64,000 bases of DNA from Achromobacter xylosoxidans (GTDB taxonomy: Bacteria > Pseudomonadota > Gammaproteobacteria > Burkholderiales > Burkholderiaceae_B): positions 2,976,001 through 3,040,000 of the forward strand of contig NZ_CP061008.1 of assembly GCF_014490035.1 (NCBI RefSeq), read 5' to 3'. The position numbers and the translations under genes are program-made. The notes beneath the pieces were generated by a model. It saw only the letters and a list, made by a program, of their open reading frames with translations, was not told the DNA's origin and did no database searches. Positions 31,335-39,593 of this stretch are shown here, piece after piece; positions within the stretch are counted from its first letter, which is position 1, and every line of letters starts with the position of its first letter.

Positions 31335-33110
31335 ATGGCGATCAAAAAAGACAAAGTCGATGCGGTGCTGGTCGGGTTCGGCTGGACCGGCGCGATCCTC
31401 GGCCAGGAGCTGACCGAGGCCGGGTTGCACGTGCTGGCGCTGGAGCGCGGCGCGATGCAGGACACGCCCAAGGACGCCGAGTACCCCAAGGTTGCGGACG
31501 AGCTGGCGTATTCCGTGCGCGGCAAGCTGTTCCAGGACCTGTCCAAGGAAACCGTGACCATCCGCCATGGCGTGGACGATGTGGCCGTGCCGTACCGGCA
31601 GAACGGTTCGTTCCTGCTGGGCACGGGCGTGGGCGGGGCGGGCTTCCACTGGAACGGCATGCACTACCGCGTGTTGCCCGAAGAGCTGGAGCTGCGCACC
31701 CGTTACGAAACGCGCTACGGCAAGAGCTTCATTCCTGAAGGCATGACCATCCAGGATTTCGGCGTGACCTATGACGAGCTGGAGCCGTACTTCAGCAAGT
31801 TCGAATACGTCTGCGGCACCTCCGGCAAGGCCGGCAACCTGAACGGCCAGATCGTCGAAGGCGGCAACCCGCTGGAAGGCAAGCGCAGCAAGGAATTCCC
31901 GCTGCCGCCCCTGACCACCACCTACGGCGCCCAGCTGTTCGACAAGGCGGCGCGCGAAGTCGGCTTCCATCCGTATCCGGCGCCCGCGGCCAATGCCTCG
32001 GGTCCGTACACCAACCCATATGGCGTGCGCCTGGGGCCCTGTAATTTCTGCGGTTTCTGCGAGAACTACGGCTGCTACATGTATTCGAAGGCCTCGCCGC
32101 AGACCACCATTCTGCCGGTGCTGCTGAAGAAGCCCAACTTCGAACTGCGCACGCATTCGCACGTGATCAAGGTCAATCTGGATTCCAGCGGCAAGAAGGC
32201 CGTGGGCGTGACCTACATCGACGCGCAAGGCCGCGAAGTGGAGCAGCCGGCGGACCTGGTGATCCTGTCGGCCTACCAGATGCACAACGTGCGCCTGCTG
32301 CTGCTGTCCGGCATCGGCAAGCCCTACGATCCCAAGACCAATGAAGGCGTGGTGGGCAAGAACTACGCCTACCAGATGAACGGCGGCGTCAGCGTGCTGC
32401 TGCCCAAGGGCACCCAGCTCAACCCCTTCGTGGGCACGGGCGCGGGCGGCGTGGGCATGGACGACCTGAACGGCGACCAGTTCGACCACGGTCCCCTGGG
32501 TTTCCTGGGCGGCGCCAGCATCCGCCACGTGCGCTACGGCGGCCGTCCGATCAAGCAGACGCCCACCATGCCGGGTACGCCCACTTGGGGCACGGGCTGG
32601 AAGGCCGGGGTGCAGGACGCCTACCAGCGCCACATGACCATAGGCATTTCCGGTTCGGTGATGTCGTACCGCGACGCCTACCTGTCGCTGGACCCCACCT
32701 ACAAGGACAGCTTCGGCCAGCCTCTGCTGCGCATGACCTTCGACTGGCATGACAACGAATTCGACATGCTGGGCTACATGGGCAAGCGCATGGAAGAAGT
32801 GGCCAAGGCCATGAAGCCCGAAAAGTATGCCGTGGGGGTGCGCAAGAAGGGCGCGCGCTACGACACACGGGTCTACCAGAGCACGCACAACACGGGCGGC
32901 GCCATCATGGGCTCCAATCCCAAGGAAAGCGTGGTCAACAAGTACCTGCAGAGCTGGGACGTGCCCAACCTGTTCGTGATGGGCGCCTGCGTGTTCCCGC
33001 AGAACATGGGCTACAACCCCACCGGCCTGGTCGGGGCGCTGGCCTATTGGTCGGCGCAGGCGATCCGCGACCTGTACCTGAAGAACCCCGGCCCGCTGGT
33101 CCAGGCTTAA
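31335..33110 (+). CDS. GMC flavoprotein large subunit of a membrane-bound sugar (acid) dehydrogenase
   Basis: A 591-residue FAD subunit. The nucleotide motif is AVLVGFGWTGAILGQELTEAG near the N-terminus, and the GMC core includes GTGVGGAGFHWNGMHYRVLP. A cysteine cluster CNFCGFCENYGC (C236, C239, C242, C247) matches the place where related FAD-dependent glucose dehydrogenases bind a [3Fe-4S] cluster. The C-terminal active-site histidine and asparagine region is QSTHNTGGAIMG and MGYNPTGLVGALAYW. No signal peptide is present; export probably rides on the gamma subunit. It begins 3 bp after that gene. The exact sugar or acid oxidised is not visible. Confidence 0.9.
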   Translation: MAIKKDKVDAVLVGFGWTGAILGQELTEAGLHVLALERGAMQDTPKDAEYPKVADELAYSVRGKLFQDLSKETVTIRHGVDDVAVPYRQNGSFLLGTGVGGAGFHWNGMHYRVLPEELELRTRYETRYGKSFIPEGMTIQDFGVTYDELEPYFSKFEYVCGTSGKAGNLNGQIVEGGNPLEGKRSKEFPLPPLTTTYGAQLFDKAAREVGFHPYPAPAANASGPYTNPYGVRLGPCNFCGFCENYGCYMYSKASPQTTILPVLLKKPNFELRTHSHVIKVNLDSSGKKAVGVTYIDAQGREVEQPADLVILSAYQMHNVRLLLLSGIGKPYDPKTNEGVVGKNYAYQMNGGVSVLLPKGTQLNPFVGTGAGGVGMDDLNGDQFDHGPLGFLGGASIRHVRYGGRPIKQTPTMPGTPTWGTGWKAGVQDAYQRHMTIGISGSVMSYRDAYLSLDPTYKDSFGQPLLRMTFDWHDNEFDMLGYMGKRMEEVAKAMKPEKYAVGVRKKGARYDTRVYQSTHNTGGAIMGSNPKESVVNKYLQSWDVPNLFVMGACVFPQNMGYNPTGLVGALAYWSAQAIRDLYLKNPGPLVQA

Positions 33111-33122
33111 GGAGACGGCACA

Positions 33123-34436
33123 ATGATTAAGCAGACCATTGTTGCGGCCATCTCCGCCCTGGCGGCCAGCGCCGCGTTCGCCGCGGACGGCACGCCGGCC
33201 GCCGCCGACGCCCAGATGATCAAGCAGGGCGAGTACCTGTCGCGCGCCGGCGACTGCATCGCCTGCCACACGGCCAAGGACGGCAAGCCGTTCGCGGGCG
33301 GCCTGGGCATCGATTCGCCGCTGGGCATGATCTATTCCACCAACATCACGCCCGACAAGGACACCGGCATCGGCGGCTACTCCTACGAGGACTTCGACCG
33401 TGCCGTGCGCCACGGCGTGGCCAAGGACGGACACTCGCTGTATCCGGCGATGCCGTACACCGCCTACGCCAAGGTCACGCCCGAGGATGTGAAGGCCCTG
33501 TACGCCTATTTCATGCACGGCGTCGAGCCGGTGAAGCAGGAGAACAAGGACACGGACATCATCTGGCCTTTGTCGATGCGCTGGCCGCTGGGCGTGTGGC
33601 GCTGGATGTTTGCGCCTGACGTGGCCACGGCGCCGGTGACGGCTGACACCCAGGGCGCCGACCGCGCCGCGCTCTTGCGCGGCCAGTACCTGGTCGAAGG
33701 CCTGGGCCATTGCAGCACCTGCCACACGCCGCGCGGCGTCGCCTTGCAGGAAAAGGCGTTGACCGAGGCGGACGGCTCGGCCTTCCTGTCCGGCGGCGTG
33801 GTCGAAGGCTGGCTGGCCAAGAACCTGCGCGGCGACACCACCGACGGCCTGGGCAGCTGGAGCCAGGCGGACATCGTGGCCTTCCTGAAGTCCGGCCGCA
33901 ACGGCCATTCCGCGGCATTCGGCGGCATGGCTCAGGTGGTGGGCGACAGCACGCAGCATCTGTCCGATGCCGACCTGAACGCCATCGCGGCCTATCTGAA
34001 GAGCCTGCCGCCGGTGAACAAGGACGCCACCAAGCCGCTGGCCTACAACGAGTCCGTGGCGCAGGCGTTGCGCACAGGACACGACAAGGGCGACGGCGCC
34101 ATGGCTTTCCTCAACAACTGCGCGGCCTGCCACCGCAGCACGGGCAAGGGCTATGCGGAAACCTTCCCGCAGCTGGCGCTCAGCTCCACGGTGAACTCGG
34201 CGGACCCCGCGTCCCTGATCCACATCGTGCTCAAGGGCGCGCAGATGCCGGCCACCGCCGCCGCGCCGACTGCTTACGCGATGCCGGGCTTTGACTGGCG
34301 CATGACCGACAAGGAGGTCGCCGACGTGGTGACGTTCGTGCGGTCCAGCTGGGGCAACCAGGGGGCGGCCGTCACCGCCGCCGACGTGGCCAAGGTGCGC
34401 AAGGATGTGGGGGCGGCGCCGCAGCCGGCGCGTTGA
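33123..34436 (+). CDS. Tri-haem cytochrome c subunit of the membrane-bound dehydrogenase
   Basis: A 437-residue periplasmic protein with a Sec signal peptide (MIKQTIVAAISALAASAAFA) and three haem c sites: CIACH (C45), CSTCH (C197) and CAACH (C333). This is the standard layout of gluconate and alcohol dehydrogenase cytochrome subunits, which pass electrons from the flavin to ubiquinone. Repeats of the cytochrome domain are visible (QMIKQGEYLSRAGDCIACH, LLRGQYLVEGLGHCSTCH). The C-terminal part lacks an obvious long amphipathic anchor. It is the third gene of the operon, 12 bp after the flavoprotein, and is followed by a strong terminator. Confidence 0.92.
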   Translation: MIKQTIVAAISALAASAAFAADGTPAAADAQMIKQGEYLSRAGDCIACHTAKDGKPFAGGLGIDSPLGMIYSTNITPDKDTGIGGYSYEDFDRAVRHGVAKDGHSLYPAMPYTAYAKVTPEDVKALYAYFMHGVEPVKQENKDTDIIWPLSMRWPLGVWRWMFAPDVATAPVTADTQGADRAALLRGQYLVEGLGHCSTCHTPRGVALQEKALTEADGSAFLSGGVVEGWLAKNLRGDTTDGLGSWSQADIVAFLKSGRNGHSAAFGGMAQVVGDSTQHLSDADLNAIAAYLKSLPPVNKDATKPLAYNESVAQALRTGHDKGDGAMAFLNNCAACHRSTGKGYAETFPQLALSSTVNSADPASLIHIVLKGAQMPATAAAPTAYAMPGFDWRMTDKEVADVVTFVRSSWGNQGAAVTAADVAKVRKDVGAAPQPAR

Positions 34437-34450
34437 CGCCTGACCGCGCG

Positions 34451-34493
34451 CGCGGCGCCGGCAAGCCCTTGCGGCTGCCGGCGCCGCGTTTTT
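34451..34493 (+). terminator. Strong rho-independent terminator of the dehydrogenase operon
   Basis: A perfect 13-bp stem (34451-34463 with 34476-34488), 12-nt loop and TTTTT directly after it. It lies 15 bp after the cytochrome stop and should insulate the downstream attenuator from read-through. Confidence 0.9.
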
Positions 34494-34503
34494 CATGGGC
34501 GAT

Positions 34504-34509
34504 TTGACA
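34504..34509 (+). promoter_or_regulatory. Consensus -35 box ahead of the attenuator leader
   Basis: TTGACA lies 11 bp after the preceding terminator. At 17-18 bp spacing the -10 candidates (around 34527-34533) are poor. If used, transcription would start near 34540, the A of the leader-peptide ATG, which would make the leader message leaderless; no ribosome site is seen before that ATG. Confidence 0.35.
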
Positions 34510-34539
34510 AGCCCCGATGCCGGGCGCAAGCTACGGCAC

Positions 34540-34602
34540 ATGCATAGCCCCGCAACCGCCTTCGCGCTGATTATTACCACCATCAGGTCCATGGTGGGTT
34601 AG
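34540..34602 (+). CDS. Leader peptide of a transcription attenuator (20 codons)
   Basis: The frame encodes MHSPATAFALIITTIRSMVG and a TAG stop. The codons ATT ATT ACC ACC ATC (34570-34584) form an Ile-Ile-Thr-Thr-Ile run, and the same bases are strand 1 of the attenuator, so a ribosome stalled for lack of charged Ile or Thr tRNA would mask it. The stop codon is 24 bp before the terminator stem, as in known thr, ilv and his leaders. Peptides with mixed Thr and Ile control codons are known from thr operons. Here the downstream gene is a P-loop kinase, not a biosynthetic enzyme. No clear ribosome site is visible. Confidence 0.65.
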   Translation: MHSPATAFALIITTIRSMVG

Positions 34603-34649
34603 CGCGCGTCGGTACATCGCTACATAAACCCGCCAGAGGCGGGTTTTTT
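34577..34649 (+). promoter_or_regulatory. Ribosome-dependent transcription attenuator (four pairing strands)
   Basis: Strand 1 (34577-34583) pairs with strand 2 (34591-34597) through 7 bp. Strand 2 (34592-34600) pairs with strand 3 (34627-34635) through 9 bp including one G-U, as antiterminator. Strand 3 (34626-34634) pairs with strand 4 (34638-34646) through a 9-bp stem AAACCCGCC/GGCGGGTTT with a 3-nt loop and a T-run to 34649, as terminator. The pairings are mutually exclusive in the classical order, and strand 1 overlaps the Ile/Thr codons of the leader peptide. The ribosome site of the kinase gene follows 31 bp later. Confidence 0.75.
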
Positions 34650-34692
34650 GTTGTCCCGCCTCCTGCCGCAGTTTTTTCCAGGAGAGCACTTC

Positions 34693-35205
34693 ATGATGTC
34701 CACAGAACCTTCCACCACGGCCACGCCCATGCTGCACTTCCTGTGCGGCAAGATCGGCGCCGGCAAATCCACGCTGGCGCAGGCGCTGGCGGCGCGGCCC
34801 GGCACCATCCTGCTCAGCGAGGACAGCTGGCTGGCGACGCTGTACCCCGGAGAGATCGTGGACCTGACCGACTACGCCCGCTGCGCCAGCCGCCTGCGCA
34901 ACGCCATGGGCAGCCATGTGGCGGCGCTGGTCAGGGCGGGTTTGTCGGTGGTGCTGGACTTCCCGGCCAACACGCGGCGCAGCCGCGCATGGCTGCGCCA
35001 GGTGGCGCAAGAGGCCGGCTGCGCCCATCAGCTGCATTTCCTGGATCTGCCCGACGAGGTCTGCAAGGCCAGGCTGCGCGCGCGCAATGCCTCGGGCACG
35101 CACCCATACACCACCACGGACGAACAATACGACGCGATCACGGCGTACTTCGTCGAGCCGGAAGAAGACGAGGGTTTCGTTCTGGTGCGCCACGGGCAGC
35201 CCTGA
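34693..35205 (+). CDS. P-loop kinase-like ATPase (AAA_33 / zeta-toxin-like fold), function unknown
   Basis: A 170-residue protein. Walker A is LCGKIGAGKSTLAQALA (G-x-I-G-A-G-K-S), followed by ILLSEDSWLATLYPGEI, a helical lid and SVVLDFPANTRRSRAWLRQVAQEAG as the second strand region. Arginines of a lid (CKARLRARNASGTHPYTT) come next. This is the layout of small-molecule kinases such as gluconate or APS kinase and of zeta-type enzymes; the phosphate acceptor is unknown. The ATG at 34693 has AGGAG 8 bp upstream. The attenuator at 34540-34649 sits directly in front, so its expression may depend on Ile/Thr tRNA charging. This pairing of regulator and gene is unexpected. Confidence 0.7.
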   Translation: MMSTEPSTTATPMLHFLCGKIGAGKSTLAQALAARPGTILLSEDSWLATLYPGEIVDLTDYARCASRLRNAMGSHVAALVRAGLSVVLDFPANTRRSRAWLRQVAQEAGCAHQLHFLDLPDEVCKARLRARNASGTHPYTTTDEQYDAITAYFVEPEEDEGFVLVRHGQP

Positions 35206-35274
35206 AGCGCGGGACGCGGGCCGGGCGCGCCTGCTATGATTGCTGGATAAATATCCAGTCCTCCGGCCCGGCCG

Positions 35275-36918
35275 ATGTTTCCCGCCTACCGTTACTACTA
35301 TCTGCACAACTTCCAGCGCGCGCTGACCTGGGTGGGCGAGCGCTACGCCGACCTGCTGGACGACGCCGAGCGCCGCTTCATGGCGGAATTTCCCGCCCTG
35401 CCGCAGGCATCCCAGGCCCTGATGGTGCGCATGCTGATGCGGCGCGGCCCCTGGTTCCGCGCCAGCCGGCTGACCTACGAAGAGATCGGCGCGACGGAGG
35501 CCGCCGCGGGCCCGCTGCTGCAATTGGGCTGGCTGGACGCGCAGGCGCCGATGACGCTGGATGAACTCTTCGGCCTGCATACCAAGCCGGAGCTGAACCG
35601 CATGTTTGCGCAGCTGCCGGCCAAGTCCGCCTCGCGCAAGGGCGATCTGCTGGAGGCCGCGCGCGCGGCGGGCGCGGATGCGCGGCCCTATGCGGACTGG
35701 AATCCCGCGGCGGACGAGCCGGTTTGGCGCGTCACCGTATCGGACATCTGCGAGCGATTCCGCCTGATGTTTTTCGGCAATCTGCACCAGGACTGGTCGG
35801 AGTTCGTGCTGGCCGACCTGGGCGTGTTCCAGTACGAGACCGTGCCGTTCGACGCTTCGTCGCGCGCGTTCCAGACGCGTGAAGACGTGGACTGCTATCT
35901 GGCGCTGCACGCCTGCCGCGTCGCGCTGGAAGAGGGGGCCGATGCCGATGCGCTGATGCTGGCCGTCCAGGCCTGCGCCAGCGGCAACCCCTGGCTGGAA
36001 AAGCGCCGGGCCAAGGTTCTGCTGCGCATCGGGCAGGCTTGCGAGCGGTTGCAGGACTGGGGCACCGCGCAACGCGTGTACGAGGCCTGCGCGTATCCCG
36101 GCGCGCGCCACCGCCGCATCCGCGTTTATGAGCGCATGGCGCGGCACGGCGACGCATTGGCCCTGGCGCTGCAGGCCCAGGCTCAGCCTGAAAGCGAAGA
36201 GGAAAGCCAGCGCCTGGCGCGCATGCTGCCGCGGCTGTACCGTGGCGCAGGGCAAGGCGCGCCGGCGCGCGAACCGGCTCCCGCCTTGCTGCGCACCGAT
36301 CTGACGCTGGCGCGGCCGGCAGAGCCCGCCTCGGTGGAGTTCGTCACGCGCGACCACCTGCACCGCGACGATGCGCCCGTGCACTACGTGGAAAATGCGC
36401 TGATCAATTCGTTGTTCGGACTGCTGTGCTGGCCCGCGGTGTTCGCGCCCTTGCCGGGCGCTTTCTTCCACCCGTTCCAACGCGGCCCGGCCGACCTGGA
36501 CGCGCCGGATTTCCATGAGCGCCGCGCGGCGCTGTTCGCCCAGTGCTTGGCGCAGCTGGACACGCCGGGCTACCGCGACCTGATCCTGCAACGCTATGCC
36601 GAAAAATCCGGCCTGCAATCGCCCTTCGTTTTCTGGGGCGCGCTGTCGGAGGACCTGCTGACGCAGGCGCTGGACTGCCTGCCTGCCGCCCACTTGAAGC
36701 TCTACTTCGAACGCCTGCTGCGCGACGTCAAGACCAACCGCTCCGGCCTGCCGGACCTGATCCGCTTCTGGCCGGCCGAGCGCCGCTATGAACTGATCGA
36801 GGTCAAGGGGCCGGGCGACAAGCTGCAGGACAACCAGATCCGCTGGCTGCGGTATTGCGTGTCGCATGGCATGCCGGTGCGGGTGTGCCACGTCAGCTGG
36901 CGCGAGGACGGCGCATGA
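35275..36918 (+). CDS. FAN1-like nuclease with VRR-NUC domain
   Basis: A 547-residue protein. The C-terminal VRR-NUC domain of the PD-(D/E)XK fold shows D494 (SGLPDLIRFW), E509-V-K511 (YELIEVKGPGDKLQDNQIRW) and the final WLRYCVSHGMPVRVCHVSW. Upstream, the sequence has the FAN1 layout: an N-terminal SAP-like segment (ALPQASQALMVRMLMRRGPWFRASRLTYEEIG), helical TPR-like repeats (about residues 220-310) and VENALINSLFGLLCWPAVFAPLPGAFFHPFQRGP. FAN1 proteins cut DNA near interstrand cross-links. The stop overlaps the helicase start (ATGA, 36915-36918), so the two proteins are translationally coupled and probably act together in cross-link or branched-DNA repair. Confidence 0.88.
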   Translation: MFPAYRYYYLHNFQRALTWVGERYADLLDDAERRFMAEFPALPQASQALMVRMLMRRGPWFRASRLTYEEIGATEAAAGPLLQLGWLDAQAPMTLDELFGLHTKPELNRMFAQLPAKSASRKGDLLEAARAAGADARPYADWNPAADEPVWRVTVSDICERFRLMFFGNLHQDWSEFVLADLGVFQYETVPFDASSRAFQTREDVDCYLALHACRVALEEGADADALMLAVQACASGNPWLEKRRAKVLLRIGQACERLQDWGTAQRVYEACAYPGARHRRIRVYERMARHGDALALALQAQAQPESEEESQRLARMLPRLYRGAGQGAPAREPAPALLRTDLTLARPAEPASVEFVTRDHLHRDDAPVHYVENALINSLFGLLCWPAVFAPLPGAFFHPFQRGPADLDAPDFHERRAALFAQCLAQLDTPGYRDLILQRYAEKSGLQSPFVFWGALSEDLLTQALDCLPAAHLKLYFERLLRDVKTNRSGLPDLIRFWPAERRYELIEVKGPGDKLQDNQIRWLRYCVSHGMPVRVCHVSWREDGA

Positions 36919-39185
36919 GCTATGCCGTGGCGGTGCGCGCCCTGTGCGAATTCACGGCGCGGGCAGGGGATCTGGACCTGCGCTTCACGCCCGCGCCCAC
37001 CGGCCTGGAGGGCATGGCGGGGCATGCGGCCGTGACGGGCCGCCGGGGGCCGGATTACGAGACCGAGGTGGCGCTGTCCGGCCAGCATGAAAACCTGCTG
37101 GTGCGCGGCCGCGCCGACGGCTACGACCCCGTGGCCAAGCAACTCGAAGAAATCAAGACCTACCGCGGCCAACTCGATAGCGTGCGCGACAACCACCGCG
37201 CCGTGCATTGGGCGCAGGCCAAGGTGTATGGGCATCTGCTCTGCCAGGCGCGCGGACTAGCAAGCCTGCGCGTGGCGCTGGTGTACTACAACGTGGTCAC
37301 CGAGGAAGAGACGGTGCTGGTGGAAACGCACGAGGCCGCCGCGCTGGAGGCGTTCTTCCGCGAGCAATGCGGACGATTCCTGGCCTGGGCGGCGACGGAA
37401 CTTGCGCACCGCCAGTCGCGCGACGCGGCGTTGGAGGCGCTGAAGTTTCCGCACGGCGAATTCCGCGCGGGTCAGCGCGAGCTCGCCGTGGCCGCGTACC
37501 GCACGGCCCGCGACGGCGGCTGTCTGATGGCGCAGGCGCCCACCGGCATAGGCAAGACGCTGGGGACGATTTTTCCGCTGCTCAAGGCCAGCCCGGGCGC
37601 GGGCCTGGACAAGATCTTCTTCCTGGCCGCCAAGAGCCCGGGCCGCGGCCTGGCGCTGGAGGCGCTGGACACGGTCAACGCGCAGCCCGCCGCGCCCGGC
37701 TTGCGGGTGCTGGATCTGCAGGCGCGCGACAAGACCTGCGTGCATCCGGACCTGGCCTGCCATGGCGAATCCTGTCCGCTGGCCCAGGGCTTCTACGACC
37801 GCTTGCCGCAGGCGCGCGAGACCGCGCTGGCGCACGCGCGGCTGGATGCCGCGACGGTGGCCGCGGCCGCGCGCGAACACCAGGTCTGTCCGTACTACCT
37901 GTCGCAGGAGCTGATCCGCTGGAGCGACGTGGTGGTGGGCGACTACAACTACTACTACGACGCCACGGCAATGCTGTACACCATGACGCAGGCCTACCAG
38001 TGGAAGGTGTCCGTGCTGGTGGACGAGGCCCACAACCTGGTCGACCGGGCGCGCCGCATGTACACGGGCGAGCTCGACCAGGCCTCGCTGGCGGCGGCGC
38101 GCTACGCCGCGCCCAAGGGGTTGAAGAAGTCCCTGGATGGCTTGCAGCGCTCATGGAACGCGCTCAACAAGAAGCAGGCGGAGCGCTACCAGGCCTATGA
38201 CGAAGTCGCGGCCGGGGTGCTGGCCGCGGTGCAGAAGGCGGTCGGCGCGATCATGGAGCACATGGCCGAAAATCCGTTGCCGCAGGATGATCCCGTGCTG
38301 GGGTTCTATTTCGAGGCCTTGCAGTTCATGCGCCTGGCCGAGCAATTCGGCTCGCATGCGCTGTTCGACGTGACCTTGTCGGACGCCAGCGCGGCCGGCG
38401 CCAAGACGCCGCCCTCCGTGCTGTGCGTGCGCAACGTGATCCCGGCGCCGTACCTCGCGGCACGTTACGCGGCCGCGCACGCCACGGTGCTGTTCTCGGG
38501 CACGCTGAGCCCGCAGCAGTTCTACCGCGACACGCTGGGCCTGCCCGCGGCCACCCCCTGGCTCGACGTGGCCGCGCCATTCCAGGCCGAGCAGCTGGCG
38601 GTGAGGGTGGTGGGCAATGTGTCCACGCGCTATCGCGACCGCGAGCGCTCGCTGTCGCCCATCGTCGAACTGATTGCGCGGCAATACGCCGAGCGGCCGG
38701 GGAACTACCTGGGCTTTCTCAGCAGCTTCGACTATCTGCGCCAGGTGTCGGACCTGATGCGCGAGCGCCATCCCTCGGTGCCGATCTGGCTGCAGACGCC
38801 GGGCATGGACGAGGCGGGCCGCGCCGCGTTCCTGGGGCGCTTTACCGAAACGGGGCAGGGCGTGGGTTTCGCGGTGCTGGGCGGCGCCTTTTCAGAAGGC
38901 GTGGACCTGCCCGGCAAGCGGCTGATCGGCGCGTTCATCGCCACGCTGGGGTTGCCGCAGGTGAATCCCGTGAACGAGAACATGAAGCGCGCCATGGACT
39001 TGCGCTATGGCGTGGAGAACGGCTACGACTACACCTACCTGTACCCCGGCATGCAAAAGGTGGTGCAGGCGGCGGGCCGCGTCATCCGCACGGAACACGA
39101 CGTGGGCACGGTGCACCTGATCGACGACCGCTACCGCCGCGCCAAGGTGCGCGGCTTGTTGCCCGGCTGGTGGCGAGTGGAGTGA
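36915..39185 (+). CDS. XPD/DinG-type Fe-S helicase with N-terminal PD-(D/E)XK nuclease-like domain
   Basis: A 756-residue superfamily 2 helicase. Walker A is APTGIGKT (K214), DEAH is at 370-373 (VDEAHNLVD), and four cysteines between them (C275, C282, C287, C325) match the [4Fe-4S] cluster of XPD, DinG and FANCJ. The C-terminal half has LFSGTLSP, GNYLGFLSSFDYLRQ, VLGGAFSEGVDLPGK and QAAGRVIRTEHDVG (motif VI). The first 130 residues hold a separate nuclease-like signature, D68 in VRGRADGYDP and E79-I-K81 in EEIKTYRGQ followed by AQAKVYGHL, as in Cas4/RecB-type domains. The protein is thus probably a nuclease-helicase fusion, encoded with a FAN1-like nuclease. It ends next to a convergent globin gene. 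Confidence 0.9.
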   Translation: MSYAVAVRALCEFTARAGDLDLRFTPAPTGLEGMAGHAAVTGRRGPDYETEVALSGQHENLLVRGRADGYDPVAKQLEEIKTYRGQLDSVRDNHRAVHWAQAKVYGHLLCQARGLASLRVALVYYNVVTEEETVLVETHEAAALEAFFREQCGRFLAWAATELAHRQSRDAALEALKFPHGEFRAGQRELAVAAYRTARDGGCLMAQAPTGIGKTLGTIFPLLKASPGAGLDKIFFLAAKSPGRGLALEALDTVNAQPAAPGLRVLDLQARDKTCVHPDLACHGESCPLAQGFYDRLPQARETALAHARLDAATVAAAAREHQVCPYYLSQELIRWSDVVVGDYNYYYDATAMLYTMTQAYQWKVSVLVDEAHNLVDRARRMYTGELDQASLAAARYAAPKGLKKSLDGLQRSWNALNKKQAERYQAYDEVAAGVLAAVQKAVGAIMEHMAENPLPQDDPVLGFYFEALQFMRLAEQFGSHALFDVTLSDASAAGAKTPPSVLCVRNVIPAPYLAARYAAAHATVLFSGTLSPQQFYRDTLGLPAATPWLDVAAPFQAEQLAVRVVGNVSTRYRDRERSLSPIVELIARQYAERPGNYLGFLSSFDYLRQVSDLMRERHPSVPIWLQTPGMDEAGRAAFLGRFTETGQGVGFAVLGGAFSEGVDLPGKRLIGAFIATLGLPQVNPVNENMKRAMDLRYGVENGYDYTYLYPGMQKVVQAAGRVIRTEHDVGTVHLIDDRYRRAKVRGLLPGWWRVE

Positions 39186-39593
39186 TCAGGCCGGGCGCAA
39201 CTCGGTCAGCGGCTGGTTGGGATCGCGGCTGAGCTGGTAGCCGTACCACAGGCTGCGCGCCATGCGCCTGGCCATTTCCTGTGCCGCGTCGGCCAGGGCG
39301 CGGTTGGGCAGGGCGTCGGTGGTCTCCTGCCACAGCGCCAGCCAGCGCTCGAACAGTTCCGCGCTGAGATGCGGCATGGCGGCATGCTTGGGCATGGGCA
39401 TGCCGGTGAAGCGGCGTGTGCCCAGCAGCACGGCGGACCAGAAATCCGACAGGGTCGCCAGATGCTCGTCCCAGTCGTGCACTTGACTGTTGAAGACCGG
39501 GCCCAGCTGCGCGTCGGCGCGCGCCTTGCCGTAGAAGGCGTGCACCAGGTCGCGGATTTCGGCTTCGGTGCAGATGTCGGCGGTCGAGTTCAA
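39186..39593 (-). CDS. Group III truncated haemoglobin
   Basis: A 135-residue globin of the trHb III type. It has TEAEIRDLVHAFYGKARADAQLGPVF with the B10-like Tyr and the group III pattern FNSQVHDWDEHLATLSDFWSAVLLGTRRFTGMPMPKHAAMPHLSAELFERWLALW, in which the proximal His lies in PHLSAELF. These haem proteins bind O2 or NO; a microaerobic or nitrosative stress role is usual but not proven. The gene starts immediately after the helicase stop on the other strand, with no space for a terminator. Confidence 0.88.
   Translation of the reverse strand: MNSTADICTEAEIRDLVHAFYGKARADAQLGPVFNSQVHDWDEHLATLSDFWSAVLLGTRRFTGMPMPKHAAMPHLSAELFERWLALWQETTDALPNRALADAAQEMARRMARSLWYGYQLSRDPNQPLTELRPA

Noticed and set aside
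34504..34540. Complete promoter for the attenuator leader
   Set aside because: The -35 TTGACA is perfect but no acceptable -10 follows at 16-18 bp, so I report only the -35 element with low confidence.
30585..34592. A 1335-codon open frame on the reverse strand across the dehydrogenase operon
   Set aside because: It is antisense to three clear genes with motifs (Tat signal, GMC, haem sites), has no recognisable domain, and its composition (very rich in Arg, His, Ala, Gly) is that of a GC-skewed shadow frame.
34531..36891. A 786-codon reverse frame across the kinase and VRR-NUC genes
   Set aside because: It has no ribosome site or motif and is antisense to genes with Walker A and VRR-NUC residues. 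It is a high-GC artefact.
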